Origin: Pseudomonas sp. 14P_8.1_Bac3
GTDB taxonomy: Bacteria > Pseudomonadota > Gammaproteobacteria > Pseudomonadales > Pseudomonadaceae
DNA length: 64,000 nucleotides
Assembly: GCF_025466085.1 (NCBI RefSeq)
Contig: NZ_JANLOD010000010.1
Location: 101,821 to 165,820 of the forward strand
Direction of reading: 5' to 3'
The notes under the pieces were generated by a model. It made no database searches. It saw only the letters and a list, made by a program, of their open reading frames with translations, and was not told the DNA's origin. This document shows, piece by piece, positions 1 through 7,788 of the stretch (positions are counted from its first letter, which is position 1; every line of letters begins with the position of its first letter). The position numbers and the translations under genes were made by a program.

Positions 1-121
1 GGCATTCAGCCCCGCCGGTACGGCCACTGACTGGCAGCGAATCAATGTGGCCTGCGCCTGCGATCCCCGTGCCCGGGCGTTTTTTCAGGCCACCGCTTCG
101 GATCGACCTCAAGCGTTCTGA
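1..121 (+). CDS. 3' end of an unidentified gene
   Basis: An open frame runs in from the left edge (full codons from base 2) and stops with TGA at 119-121. About 39 residues are visible, ending in ASDRPQAF. The frame contains Trp and two closely spaced Cys residues (VACACDPRA), but nothing that identifies a family. It ends 108 bases before the chemoreceptor start on the same strand. It could be the end of a real gene or a chance open frame; the missing upstream sequence prevents a decision. Confidence 0.4.
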   Translation, partial: AFSPAGTATDWQRINVACACDPRARAFFQATASDRPQAF

Positions 122-229
122 AAACGACGTGGGCGTAGCTTTTTGCCATTATTCCGACGCCAGAGACTTGTGTTGGCACAGACCCGTTGCGAATCTGCGT
201 CAACAGACTATGTCAGGGGACTAAGTGCA

Positions 230-2194
230 ATGATTTCGGCCGTGCAAGGACGTTTTGCCAACCTCGGTATGGCAAAAAAAATGGGTGTCGGGTTTGTGCT
301 GGTGCTCCTCTTGACTGCCCTGGTGGCGGCCATCGGCGTATGGTCTCTGCAAACCATCAGCCATCGCTTCGACGGCCTCAAGCAGATGTCGTCGCTCAAC
401 AGTGGCGTGCTCAAGGTGCGCCTGCTTGAGCAGGAGTACGCCTTGCACGGCAATCCGAAAAACGTCACGGCGCTGCATGAGGGTGTCGATAGCCTGGTCG
501 CCCTGGCGAACCAGCTCAAGGCGCAATCGCCGGCCAACGTGCCGGTGATGACCGACGTCGAGCAGTCCCTGGGCGCTTACCGTAAAGCCTTTGATGAGTT
601 CGTCTCGTTGAGTCAGGCCAAGGACCTGGCGCTGGAAATGGCCAGTTGGTCGGTCTCCAGCGTCGCCAATAACCTCGATGTGTTGCAGGCCGGGCTGGCC
701 GACGATGGCGCTTATACCCTGAAGGAATCCGAAGGCAAGGACGGCTCCCAGTTCATCGAGCAGGCCAGTCAGATCAGTCAGGTGTCGCGACTGATGCTGC
801 AAGCCATGAACGAAGCGCGCGTGCGCCTGGACCAGAGCCGCAAGGGCGACGACAGCGCCGGTCAAGGCAAGATCGAACAGGCCGACCAGGCACTGACTCA
901 AGCCGAACAACTGAAAACCCAGATAAAGGACGAAGGCTACCTGACTGTGCTCAATGAAGTAGTTGGGCATATCGGCGGTTTCAGCGAAAAACTCGCGGAA
1001 TACACCGGTCTGCTGGTTCAGGAAAAAACCGTCTACGAGCAATTGCATCAGCGCGCCGCCCAGGTGATGGAGCGGGTCGACCAAGCCTATGTGGCCGAAG
1101 ACCAGTCGATGCAGAGCGAACTGAAAAAGAATTCCTTGCTGATTATCGGCTCCTCGGCCCTGGCCTTGCTGGTCGGTCTGATCGCGGCGTGGGTGATTAC
1201 GCGTTTGATCGTTAGTCCGTTGCGCAGTGTGATCGGTGTTGCTCAGCAGATTGCCGCGGGGGATTTGAGCGGCACGGTTGAGGTGACTCGCCGCGACGAG
1301 ATCGGCCAGCTGATGCAGGCCATGCAGCAGATGGGCGCAGGGTTGAGCAGCATTGTCAGCGGGTTGCAGGCGGGCATCGAGCAATTGGCCAGTTCGGCGC
1401 AATCGCTGTCGGCGGTGACCGAGCAGACCAACCTTGAGGTCAGCAGCCAGAAGGAAGAGACCGAGCAGGTCGCCACGGCGATGAACGAGATGACTGCCAC
1501 CGTGCACGATGTTGCGCGCAATGCGGAAGAAGCTGCACAGGCCGCACAAACGGCAGACGGCAAGGTTGAAAGCGGTCAGGCGGTGGTGCGTCAGAGCATG
1601 GCGCGGATCGAGCAGTTGGCGGAATCGGCGTCTTCGGCCAGTTCCAGCATCGAGAGCCTGAGCGCGGAAATCCAGAATATCGGCACGGTGCTCAGCGTCA
1701 TCAAGAGTGTGGCGGAACAAACCAACCTGTTGGCACTCAACGCGGCGATCGAGGCGGCCCGTGCCGGTGAGCAGGGCAGGGGTTTTGCAGTGGTCGCCGA
1801 TGAAGTGCGGGCCCTGGCCAAGCGCACGCAACAATCGACTGAGGAAATCGAACGACTGGTCAGTGCCTTGCGCTCAGCGGCGCAGTCGTCGGTACAGCAG
1901 ATTCAGAGCAGTGGCGAGTTGGTGCAGTTGGCGGTCAGTGACGCGTTACAGACCGAGAGTGCGTTGGGCAGTATTGCGGCGGCGGTGTCGTTGATTCAGC
2001 AGATGAACCAGCAGATCGCCGCGGCTGCCGAAGAGCAGAGCTCGGTAGCGGAGGAGATCAATCGCAGTGTGACCAGTATTCGCGCCAGTGCGGATCAGTC
2101 GTCATTGGCGATGCAGGGGAATGCGGCATCGAGTATCGAACTGGCGCAGTTGGGCGTTGAACTGAAGGGCATGGTGGGGCACTTCCGGCTCTGA
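230..2194 (+). CDS. Methyl-accepting chemotaxis protein
   Basis: A 654-residue transmembrane chemoreceptor that senses a ligand in the periplasm and signals to CheA/CheW. The order is a short cytoplasmic N-terminus, a first membrane segment (about residues 17-38, [16 protein letters not shown]), a periplasmic part of roughly 260 mostly helical residues, a second membrane segment (about 302-323), HAMP, then the signalling domain. The conserved hairpin tip ([20 protein letters not shown]) is at about residue 495. The size and helical look of the sensor resemble the helical bimodular (HBM) type of Pseudomonas receptors, which is an inference. No C-terminal CheR-tethering pentapeptide is present. 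I chose the ATG at 230 because AGGGGA lies about 9 bases upstream; an in-frame ATG at 143 would add 29 unlikely residues. Confidence 0.9.
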   Translation: MISAVQGRFANLGMAKKMGVGFVLVLLLTALVAAIGVWSLQTISHRFDGLKQMSSLNSGVLKVRLLEQEYALHGNPKNVTALHEGVDSLVALANQLKAQSPANVPVMTDVEQSLGAYRKAFDEFVSLSQAKDLALEMASWSVSSVANNLDVLQAGLADDGAYTLKESEGKDGSQFIEQASQISQVSRLMLQAMNEARVRLDQSRKGDDSAGQGKIEQADQALTQAEQLKTQIKDEGYLTVLNEVVGHIGGFSEKLAEYTGLLVQEKTVYEQLHQRAAQVMERVDQAYVAEDQSMQSELKKNSLLIIGSSALALLVGLIAAWVITRLIVSPLRSVIGVAQQIAAGDLSGTVEVTRRDEIGQLMQAMQQMGAGLSSIVSGLQAGIEQLASSAQSLSAVTEQTNLEVSSQKEETEQVATAMNEMTATVHDVARNAEEAAQAAQTADGKVESGQAVVRQSMARIEQLAESASSASSSIESLSAEIQNIGTVLSVIKSVAEQTNLLALNAAIEAARAGEQGRGFAVVADEVRALAKRTQQSTEEIERLVSALRSAAQSSVQQIQSSGELVQLAVSDALQTESALGSIAAAVSLIQQMNQQIAAAAEEQSSVAEEINRSVTSIRASADQSSLAMQGNAASSIELAQLGVELKGMVGHFRL

Positions 2195-2273
2195 AGAGGC
2201 GGGTTGCGGGCGCTCTCACCCCCAGTAGGCGCCAGCTTGCCCTTCGTACGTTCGCGCTGCTCAAACTCACCAT

Positions 2274-2304
2274 AAAAAAAGCCACCCATTCAGGTGGCTC
2301 TTTT
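2274..2304. terminator. Bidirectional rho-independent terminator
   Basis: A-tract, then GCCACC / GGTGGC arms around a six-base loop, then a T-rich tail. It lies between the convergent chemoreceptor gene and the minus-strand gene ending at 2318, and can serve both. Confidence 0.8.
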
Positions 2305-2317
2305 CCGCATGCGCTGA

Positions 2318-3088
2318 TCAGTCGTAAATCACTTTCTTCTTCCAGTCCGCATCCGCCTCGACATCTTTGAGGCCTACGGTCAACTCGTTCACTTCGTCTT
2401 CAGCTTTCGCATTGTTGTCCATGACTTGCGCATTGGCCCGGGCCAGGAGTTTTTCCAGGTATTCGAGCTGTTCGGCGTAGACCTGCGGTTCCTGTTGTTT
2501 GCGCAGGTATTGCACGCCGCGCTCGAACGCCAGGCGAGCCTGGCCGGGCTGGTTCTGTTGCAGGGAGTGCTGGCCGAGGTTGTTGAAGAATTCGATGTGC
2601 AGCAGGACCAGGATGTGGCGGACTTCGCGGATCCAGCGTTTGGCTTCGTTGGTCGGCAGGAAGCCATCCTGGGCCGCGCGGGTGATCTGGCCGTGAAGGG
2701 CTTCCAGCAGGAAACGGACGTCCTTGGCCTTGGCTTCGGTCTGGATCGGCGCCGGTGGGTTGTTGACCGGGATCGATTCGCCCTGGGCGACCAGGGTTTC
2801 CAGTTCGCTGATCCGCACCTTGAGGTTGGCGCTGGATTTTTCCAGGTTCAGCAGGCGCTGGCAGACGTTCAGTTCCAGGCGGGTCAGCAACAGCTTGAGG
2901 GCCGGTGTCATCAGCTGGCCGGGAAACGTCTCGGTGATTTCGCCGCAGCGGCGCAGGCGGTCGTTGAGTTCGACCTTGGTGCGGGCCCTTTCCAGTTTGT
3001 TGCTTTCCACCACATGGTTCATGTACCCAATGGCGATCAATAGTGCGATCCCGGCTACAACTAGCAGGGTGATCATGAGTGGTGTCAC
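2318..3088 (-). CDS. Membrane-anchored coiled-coil protein, unknown function
   Basis: A 256-residue protein with one N-terminal membrane segment (ITLLVVAGIALLIAIGYM), followed by a soluble, strongly helical part rich in Leu, Glu, Arg and Gln. The middle (about 60-105) has heptad-like spacing suggesting a coiled coil, and the stretch QHSLQQNQPGQARLAFERGV resembles a single TPR-like helix pair. I do not recognise a named family. The start is read as GTG at 3088, with GAGG eight bases upstream; ATG at 3076 is the alternative and would lose only four residues. It is transcribed alone, toward the chemoreceptor. Confidence 0.7.
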   Translation of the reverse strand: MTPLMITLLVVAGIALLIAIGYMNHVVESNKLERARTKVELNDRLRRCGEITETFPGQLMTPALKLLLTRLELNVCQRLLNLEKSSANLKVRISELETLVAQGESIPVNNPPAPIQTEAKAKDVRFLLEALHGQITRAAQDGFLPTNEAKRWIREVRHILVLLHIEFFNNLGQHSLQQNQPGQARLAFERGVQYLRKQQEPQVYAEQLEYLEKLLARANAQVMDNNAKAEDEVNELTVGLKDVEADADWKKKVIYD

Positions 3089-3377
3089 CGGTAAGACCTC
3101 TTCGTGGGATTCGCGTGGAAGTGTAGTGGCTCGGCCTGGGAGCGCATAGCGCCGCCCGACGGGTTGGTTCGAGCGGGCTTCTACCCGTAGCGACTGCAAC
3201 GCTGCCTATATAAGCAACAGTGTGCGAGGTGCAGATTGCCATCATCTGTTGCAAGGGGGACTATATCGTCTTGGCGAGCGTCAGAATATAGGCGTCAAAC
3301 ATTGGTTGACCAAAAAGCTGTATTCACGGCCCAAAGCAGGGCGAAGTCATTGATTTAAATAAATTTATATCTGGGGG

Positions 3378-3406
3378 TTGACGACCCCTCAATCCATCCA
3401 TAGAAT
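3378..3406 (+). promoter_or_regulatory. Sigma-70 promoter of the tRNA cluster
   Basis: TTGACG (3378-3383) and TAGAAT (3401-3406) with a 17-base spacer. A GC-rich discriminator (GCGCGCC) follows, as is usual for stable-RNA promoters under stringent control. The first tRNA begins 63 bases after the -10. Confidence 0.8.
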
Positions 3407-3468
3407 GCGCGCCACTTACAGCGTAAAGCACACAGCGAAACGCGGTAGGGAGTGAATGTTGTACGTGT

Positions 3469-3544
3469 GTCCCCTTCGTCTAGTGGCCTAGGACACCGCC
3501 CTTTCACGGCGGTAACAGGGGTTCGAGTCCCCTAGGGGACGCCA
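3469..3544 (+). tRNA. tRNA-Glu (anticodon TTC), first copy
   Basis: 76 bases with encoded CCA-type end (GCCA), acceptor arms GTCCCCT/AGGGGAC, TTCGAGTCC T-loop, and anticodon stem CCGCC-CTTTCAC-GGCGG giving anticodon TTC. It is identical to the copy at 3727. Confidence 0.97.
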
Positions 3545-3546
3545 AT

Positions 3547-3622
<76 letters not shown>

Positions 3623-3726
3623 ATTTTAAACAGCGTTGCTTTCGGGCAGGGCTGAGTGAAACCAGAACCAAGTCTTCGGACGCGGATCTGGGCTCCGAAA
3701 CACACACCATGTGTTCCGGGTAGCGT

Positions 3727-3802
3727 GTCCCCTTCGTCTAGTGGCCTAGGACACCGCCCTTTCACGGCGGTAACAGGGGTTCGAGTCCCCTAGGGGACGC
3801 CA
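3727..3802 (+). tRNA. tRNA-Glu (anticodon TTC), second copy
   Basis: Base-for-base the same 76-nt tRNA-Glu as at 3469. No separate promoter is evident in the 104 bases between the copies, so it is probably co-transcribed. Confidence 0.97.
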
Positions 3803-3805
3803 TTT

Positions 3806-3881
<76 letters not shown>

Positions 3882-3888
3882 AATTCAC

Positions 3889-3917
3889 AAAAACGCCGCT
3901 CATTGAGTGGCGTTTTT
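3889..3917 (+). terminator. Terminator of the tRNA cluster
   Basis: AAAAACGCC / GGCGTTTTT arms around an 11-base loop, starting eight bases after the last tRNA. Confidence 0.85.
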
Positions 3918-3947
3918 GTTTGCGTGGGATTTGTATCCGATGTCAGC

Positions 3948-3982
3948 AAAAAGGCCCGCCAGTCAGACTGAGCGGGCCTTTT
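3948..3982 (-). terminator. Terminator of the LysE-family gene
   Basis: GGCCCGC / GCGGGCC arms flanked by A and T runs. It lies 16 bases past the stop of the minus-strand exporter gene and may also back up the tRNA terminator. Confidence 0.8.
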
Positions 3983-3997
3983 GCGTGGGCTATGTTT

Positions 3998-4639
3998 TTA
4001 CATCGACAGGATCAGGCGCCCCGCGAACAAAATCAGAATCACCCCCATGCTGCGTTCGAACCAGTGCCCCATGCGCATGAACAGCACGCGCACCCGGGCG
4101 CTGGAGAAGAACAGCGCAACGATCACAAACCACAGCGCGTTCACGAAACACATCCACACGCCGTACAGCGCCTGAATGCTGAGGGGCGTCGTCGCACTGA
4201 TGAGGGTGGTGAAGATCGCCAGGAAGAACAATGTGGCCTTGGGGTTGGTGGCATTGGTCAGAAATCCGGTGGTGAAGGCTTTCAGCAGCGTTTGCCCGGC
4301 CACCGCTTCGCCGGCGTCTTTTTCGCCCTCAAGCACCGATTTCGGTTGGCTGCGCAGCAGGCTGACACCGAGGTACAGGATGTAGGCGCCACCGACGATC
4401 TTGGCCACGGTTAACAGCCAGGGCGTGGCGTGCATCAAGGCACCGACACCGAGCAAGGTGTAAAGCACATGCACGGAGATGCCCGCGCCGATGCCGAGCG
4501 CTGTGCAGATTCCCACCCAACGCCCAAAACGCACGCTTTGGCGGATGGTGACCGCGAAGTCCGGCCCCGGCGCAACCACAGCCAGAAAATGGATGATTGC
4601 CAGGGCCAGAAATTCACCCAGGTAGTTCGAATACTGCAT
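3998..4639 (-). CDS. LysE/RhtB-family amino-acid exporter
   Basis: A 213-residue inner-membrane protein of the LysE family, which export amino acids. It has about six hydrophobic segments, the family's N-terminal pattern (ALAIIHFLAVVAPGPDFAV) and a central TNATNPKATLFFLAIF segment, which matches the conserved NPK-containing helix. GGAG lies six bases before the ATG. Its start is one base from the stop of the upstream oxygenase gene, so translation is probably coupled. The substrate cannot be read from sequence; context suggests a modified amino acid made by the neighbouring oxygenase (inference). Confidence 0.9.
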   Translation of the reverse strand: MQYSNYLGEFLALAIIHFLAVVAPGPDFAVTIRQSVRFGRWVGICTALGIGAGISVHVLYTLLGVGALMHATPWLLTVAKIVGGAYILYLGVSLLRSQPKSVLEGEKDAGEAVAGQTLLKAFTTGFLTNATNPKATLFFLAIFTTLISATTPLSIQALYGVWMCFVNALWFVIVALFFSSARVRVLFMRMGHWFERSMGVILILFAGRLILSM

Positions 4640-4640
4640 C

Positions 4641-5411
4641 TCAACTCCAGAAGGTCAGGGGTGAAGCATTGCCGCGGTAGCCGACAAAGAATGAAAGGCT
4701 CAGGCGCGGATCGGCCACGCCCGGCGTCACCGCGTGCATGCGGCGCGAGTTGAACATGATGAAATCACCGGGCTCGGGACGAATCTCCAGGATCGGAGTG
4801 CCGAGCAACGCGGGGTCGATGCCGTAGCTGTCGCCACGCATCTCGTCGAACTGGTCCGGGGAAATGTCGTGGTCCCACATCTGCAGGGCACCGCCCTCGG
4901 CAGGCATATTCAGGTACACATTGCAGGCGAACTGCGCGTCAAGGCTTCTCGCCTGGTAACTGTCCGGAGCGTCCTTGGCGAAGATGTCGTGGTGAGCCAG
5001 GAAGCACACGCCGGGTTTCACCACTCGGGACAGACCGACGTACATCTTGCGACCGTAGAGGTTTTCCAGATGGGCGCCGGCCGGCCAGGATTCGTCGAGC
5101 ATGCAGCGCAAGGTGTCGACCGGAGACGAGTAGGGCGCGCAACGGTTGCGCAACTCCGCGATATTGCGGGTGGCGCGCTCGAAATAATCCTCGATCAGCA
5201 GTGGCTGGTTTTCCGCCTCGTAAAACGCCATGCCGATTCGGCCGATGCTCGGCGCGTTGATATAGCCTTCGAAGCCGGGCGCAAGAATCCTGTCGCCGAT
5301 CTGCAGCGCCAGCGGCGGGGCGAGGAAGCGCTTGACGCGAATGGCGAGGACTTCTTCGTTGGCCAGTTTTTTTATGCACGTCTCATCGAGACGCTCGACA
5401 TCAAGCATCAT
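4641..5411 (-). CDS. 2-oxoglutarate/Fe(II)-dependent oxygenase-like protein
   Basis: A 256-residue protein with the marks of a 2OG-Fe(II) dioxygenase: an HxD iron-binding pair in LAHHDIFAKD, a distal His in FNSRRMHAVTPG about 80 residues later, and a following Arg (DPRLSLSFFVGYRG) placed to hold the 2-oxoglutarate carboxylate. No signal peptide is present, so it should be cytoplasmic. The substrate is unknown. Gene fusion to, or tight pairing with, a LysE exporter suggests an amino-acid hydroxylase, but this is inference. Two ATGs stand in tandem at the start (5411 and 5408) with only a weak ribosome site. Confidence 0.75.
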   Translation of the reverse strand: MMLDVERLDETCIKKLANEEVLAIRVKRFLAPPLALQIGDRILAPGFEGYINAPSIGRIGMAFYEAENQPLLIEDYFERATRNIAELRNRCAPYSSPVDTLRCMLDESWPAGAHLENLYGRKMYVGLSRVVKPGVCFLAHHDIFAKDAPDSYQARSLDAQFACNVYLNMPAEGGALQMWDHDISPDQFDEMRGDSYGIDPALLGTPILEIRPEPGDFIMFNSRRMHAVTPGVADPRLSLSFFVGYRGNASPLTFWS

Positions 5412-5503
5412 GGTTCAGGTCCATCCATTGGAGAGTCAACGGAGCCGGCGAATGCGGGCTCCCCAGGCGTCGGGTGCTGCCGGAACGTGCAGCGCCCCTA
5501 GGC

Positions 5504-6130
5504 TCAATTCACGCTGTAGTGCACTGACAACGTGCCTTTCTTCTGCGAGACGGAAGCGATCGTGACCGTACCCAGATCGGTCAGGCTACGTACGTGGGTG
5601 CCGCCGCAGCCGTAGGCGGGGAGTTCACCAAAGCCGATTTCCCGGGCGCCTTCGCGCAGGGATGTCAGACGCGGCAGGTCATGGGCGATCCATTGTTCGA
5701 TGCCGAACTCGACGGTTCGGGCGTCGACTTCCTGTGCTGACTCAGCCGGTTTGAACTGCACCCGGCCTTCGCCTGGCCAGTGATGGGCCTTGATCGGCAT
5801 CCAGCCCATGGCCTGTACGAAATGTCCGATCAGATGGCCGGCGGAATGCATCCGCGTATTGAACTGACGACGCGCCTCATCGACGCGAATCTGGGTCATG
5901 CCGAGAGTGACCGGGCGATCGACGAAATGGATGATCCGCTGCGGATCCTGCACCACGCGCAGCACCTGGCTATCACCGATCCAGCCGGTGTCGAACGGTT
6001 GTCCGCCGCCCTGAGGGTGAAACAGTGTTGCGCGCAACTCCACGGCGAATTCGTTCTCGTGGGGTGTGCATTCCAGTACTTCCACATTGGCCTTGAGGTC
6101 ATCACTATGGAAAAAGAGGCGAAGCGTCAT
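5504..6130 (-). CDS. AlaX-type alanyl-tRNA editing protein
   Basis: A 208-residue free-standing editing domain related to the C-terminal half of alanyl-tRNA synthetase, which hydrolyses Ser or other residues wrongly loaded on tRNA-Ala. The zinc ligands are visible as HSAGH (HxxxH) near residue 98 and CGGTH (CxxxH) near residue 178. The N-terminal FHPQGGGQPFDTG matches the family's conserved strand-loop. It is the first gene of a minus-strand run with the oxygenase (92-base gap, no T-tailed terminator) and exporter, and is divergent from a LysR gene. Confidence 0.88.
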   Translation of the reverse strand: MTLRLFFHSDDLKANVEVLECTPHENEFAVELRATLFHPQGGGQPFDTGWIGDSQVLRVVQDPQRIIHFVDRPVTLGMTQIRVDEARRQFNTRMHSAGHLIGHFVQAMGWMPIKAHHWPGEGRVQFKPAESAQEVDARTVEFGIEQWIAHDLPRLTSLREGAREIGFGELPAYGCGGTHVRSLTDLGTVTIASVSQKKGTLSVHYSVN

Positions 6131-6218
6131 ATTCCATGCCCTCGTTAAAGATGTTTTTCATTATATGAATCGTGGAATTGCGTGATAATCCGTTCCAACC
6201 TCAAAGGACTGTTGCGCT

Positions 6219-7217
6219 GTGAGCATAAATCTTCCGCTGCCATTGCTCGGTGAAATGGCGATTTTCGTCAAAGTCGTCGAGACCGGGAGTTTCTCGGAAG
6301 CCGCGCGCCAATTGGGCTCGTCGCCGTCGGCGGTCAGTCGCAGCATTTCGCGCCTGGAGAAGGCGCTCGCCACCCGACTGCTGCAACGCACCACGCGCAA
6401 GTTGCGGCTCAGCGACGGTGGTGAGGAGGTGTTCAAGCGTTGTCAGGAGATGGTCAGCGCCGCCAAGTCGGTGATGGAAATCAGTGGTCAGTTCACCGAT
6501 GAAGCGGAAGGGCTGGTGCGAGTCAGCGTGCCCAAGGCGGTAGGACGGTTCGTGATTCACCCGCATATACCGGAATTCTTGCGGCGTTATCCCAAGGTGG
6601 ATGTGGAATTGCTGCTTGAGGACCGTCAGGTGGATCTGATCGACGACAACGTCGATCTGGCGATTCGTATTACCGATCACCCCCCCGCCGGGCTGGTGGG
6701 GCGGCAATTGCTGACCATCGACCATATGCTCTGCGCGACACCGGAGTATCTGGCAAAGCATGGTACGCCGACGCATCCCCATGACTTGCTTAACCACAGT
6801 TGCATCTACCTGGGCGAAACGCCGAGTGATGCGCGCTGGAAATTCAAGAAAGGCTCCAAGGCCGTGACCGTCGGGGTACGCGGGCGATATGCCGCCAATC
6901 ACACCGGCGTGCGACTCGGCGCGGTGCTGCAGCACATCGGGATTGGCAGCTTGCCGTACTTCACGGCGCGTTATGCGCTGGAGCAGGGCTTGATCGTGCA
7001 GGTGTTGCCGGATTGGACGTTTCTGGCGTCGTACCACGGCGGTGCGTGGTTGCTGCATTCACCAACCCGCTATATGCCGCCGAAGCTGCGGGTATTGATC
7101 GATTATCTGGTGGAGTGCCTGGAGAAGGAGCCAACCTTGAGCAAACCGGGGAAGCCGGGTGCGTCAGGTCGGATGGCGGTGGAATATGAGCTGCCTGAAA
7201 GTGAAGGGTTGCTTTGA
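6219..7217 (+). CDS. LysR-family transcriptional regulator
   Basis: A 332-residue LysR protein. The N-terminal winged helix (GSFSEAARQLGSSPSAVSRSI, split here by its turn) spans about residues 21-65, and the effector domain follows from about residue 95. The protein carries about 25 extra polar residues at the C-terminus. It is divergent from the alaX-oxygenase-lysE run across an 88-base gap, the usual arrangement for a LysR activator and its target. The short gap contains AT-rich sequence (around 6160-6190) that could hold both promoters, but I cannot point to a definite operator. Confidence 0.9.
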   Translation: MSINLPLPLLGEMAIFVKVVETGSFSEAARQLGSSPSAVSRSISRLEKALATRLLQRTTRKLRLSDGGEEVFKRCQEMVSAAKSVMEISGQFTDEAEGLVRVSVPKAVGRFVIHPHIPEFLRRYPKVDVELLLEDRQVDLIDDNVDLAIRITDHPPAGLVGRQLLTIDHMLCATPEYLAKHGTPTHPHDLLNHSCIYLGETPSDARWKFKKGSKAVTVGVRGRYAANHTGVRLGAVLQHIGIGSLPYFTARYALEQGLIVQVLPDWTFLASYHGGAWLLHSPTRYMPPKLRVLIDYLVECLEKEPTLSKPGKPGASGRMAVEYELPESEGLL

Positions 7218-7253
7218 GGCCCCTTCGCGGGCGAGCCCCTCATAACCCACTCC

Positions 7254-7290
7254 AAAAAAAGGCCCGCATGAACAACCATGCGGGCCTTTT
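7254..7290. terminator. Bidirectional terminator
   Basis: A7 run, GGCCCGCATG / CATGCGGGCC arms with a six-base loop, then TTTT. It is shared by the convergent lysR gene and the minus-strand gene ending at 7307. Confidence 0.9.
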
Positions 7291-7306
7291 GCGTGACTGA
7301 TCGGGA

Positions 7307-7714
7307 TCAGTGCTTGCTGTCGTCGTTCGACATCGCCAGCAGCTGTTTTTCCTGATTCCAGTCAAACGGTTCGTCGTTCTGTTCGGCTTCGAAGCGGCGT
7401 TCTTCAAGGGCCTGGTACAGGTCGATTTCATCATCGGGCATGTAATGCAGGCAGTCCCCGGCGAAATACCACAGCAGGTCACGCGGGACCAGATGGGCGA
7501 TTTGCGGGTAACGGGTGATCACCTGGCACAGAATGTCCTGGCCCAGGTACTGGCTTTCGATCGGGTCGACCGGCAGCAACGCGCGCAGTTCGTCGAAGCG
7601 CTCCAGGAACAAGGCATGGCTTTCTTCGGGAACCTGTTCGGCCTCACCCACGGCGACCAGGATGCTGCGCAAGTGGTCAAGCAAAACGAGATGATCGGCA
7701 ACGACGTTGGACAC
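7307..7714 (-). CDS. Conserved hypothetical protein (PA2816-like position)
   Basis: A 135-residue acidic, soluble protein with no signal peptide or recognisable catalytic motif. It has a helical N-half (VVADHLVLLDHLRSILVAVG) and an acidic C-half ending NDDSKH. GTG at 7714 is preferred because GAGG stands nine bases upstream; an ATG at 7735 would add seven residues. It lies 74 bases downstream of fadE on the same strand, and gene order recalls the PAO1 fadE neighbourhood. I cannot assign a function. Confidence 0.75.
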   Translation of the reverse strand: MSNVVADHLVLLDHLRSILVAVGEAEQVPEESHALFLERFDELRALLPVDPIESQYLGQDILCQVITRYPQIAHLVPRDLLWYFAGDCLHYMPDDEIDLYQALEERRFEAEQNDEPFDWNQEKQLLAMSNDDSKH

Positions 7715-7788
7715 GAGATAAGTCCTCAAGAGCAAAACGGGCGCGGGAGTATAAAGCGCCCGCGCCCTTTTTTACATGGTCACGGGGA

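Noticed and set aside
221..1834. A 537-codon minus-strand frame across the chemoreceptor gene
   Set aside because: Complement of a clear methyl-accepting chemotaxis protein; low-complexity His/Gln/Leu-rich product, no ribosome site. The same reasoning removes the long frames opposite iorB, rluC, the sugar-binding protein gene, etf-QO and others.
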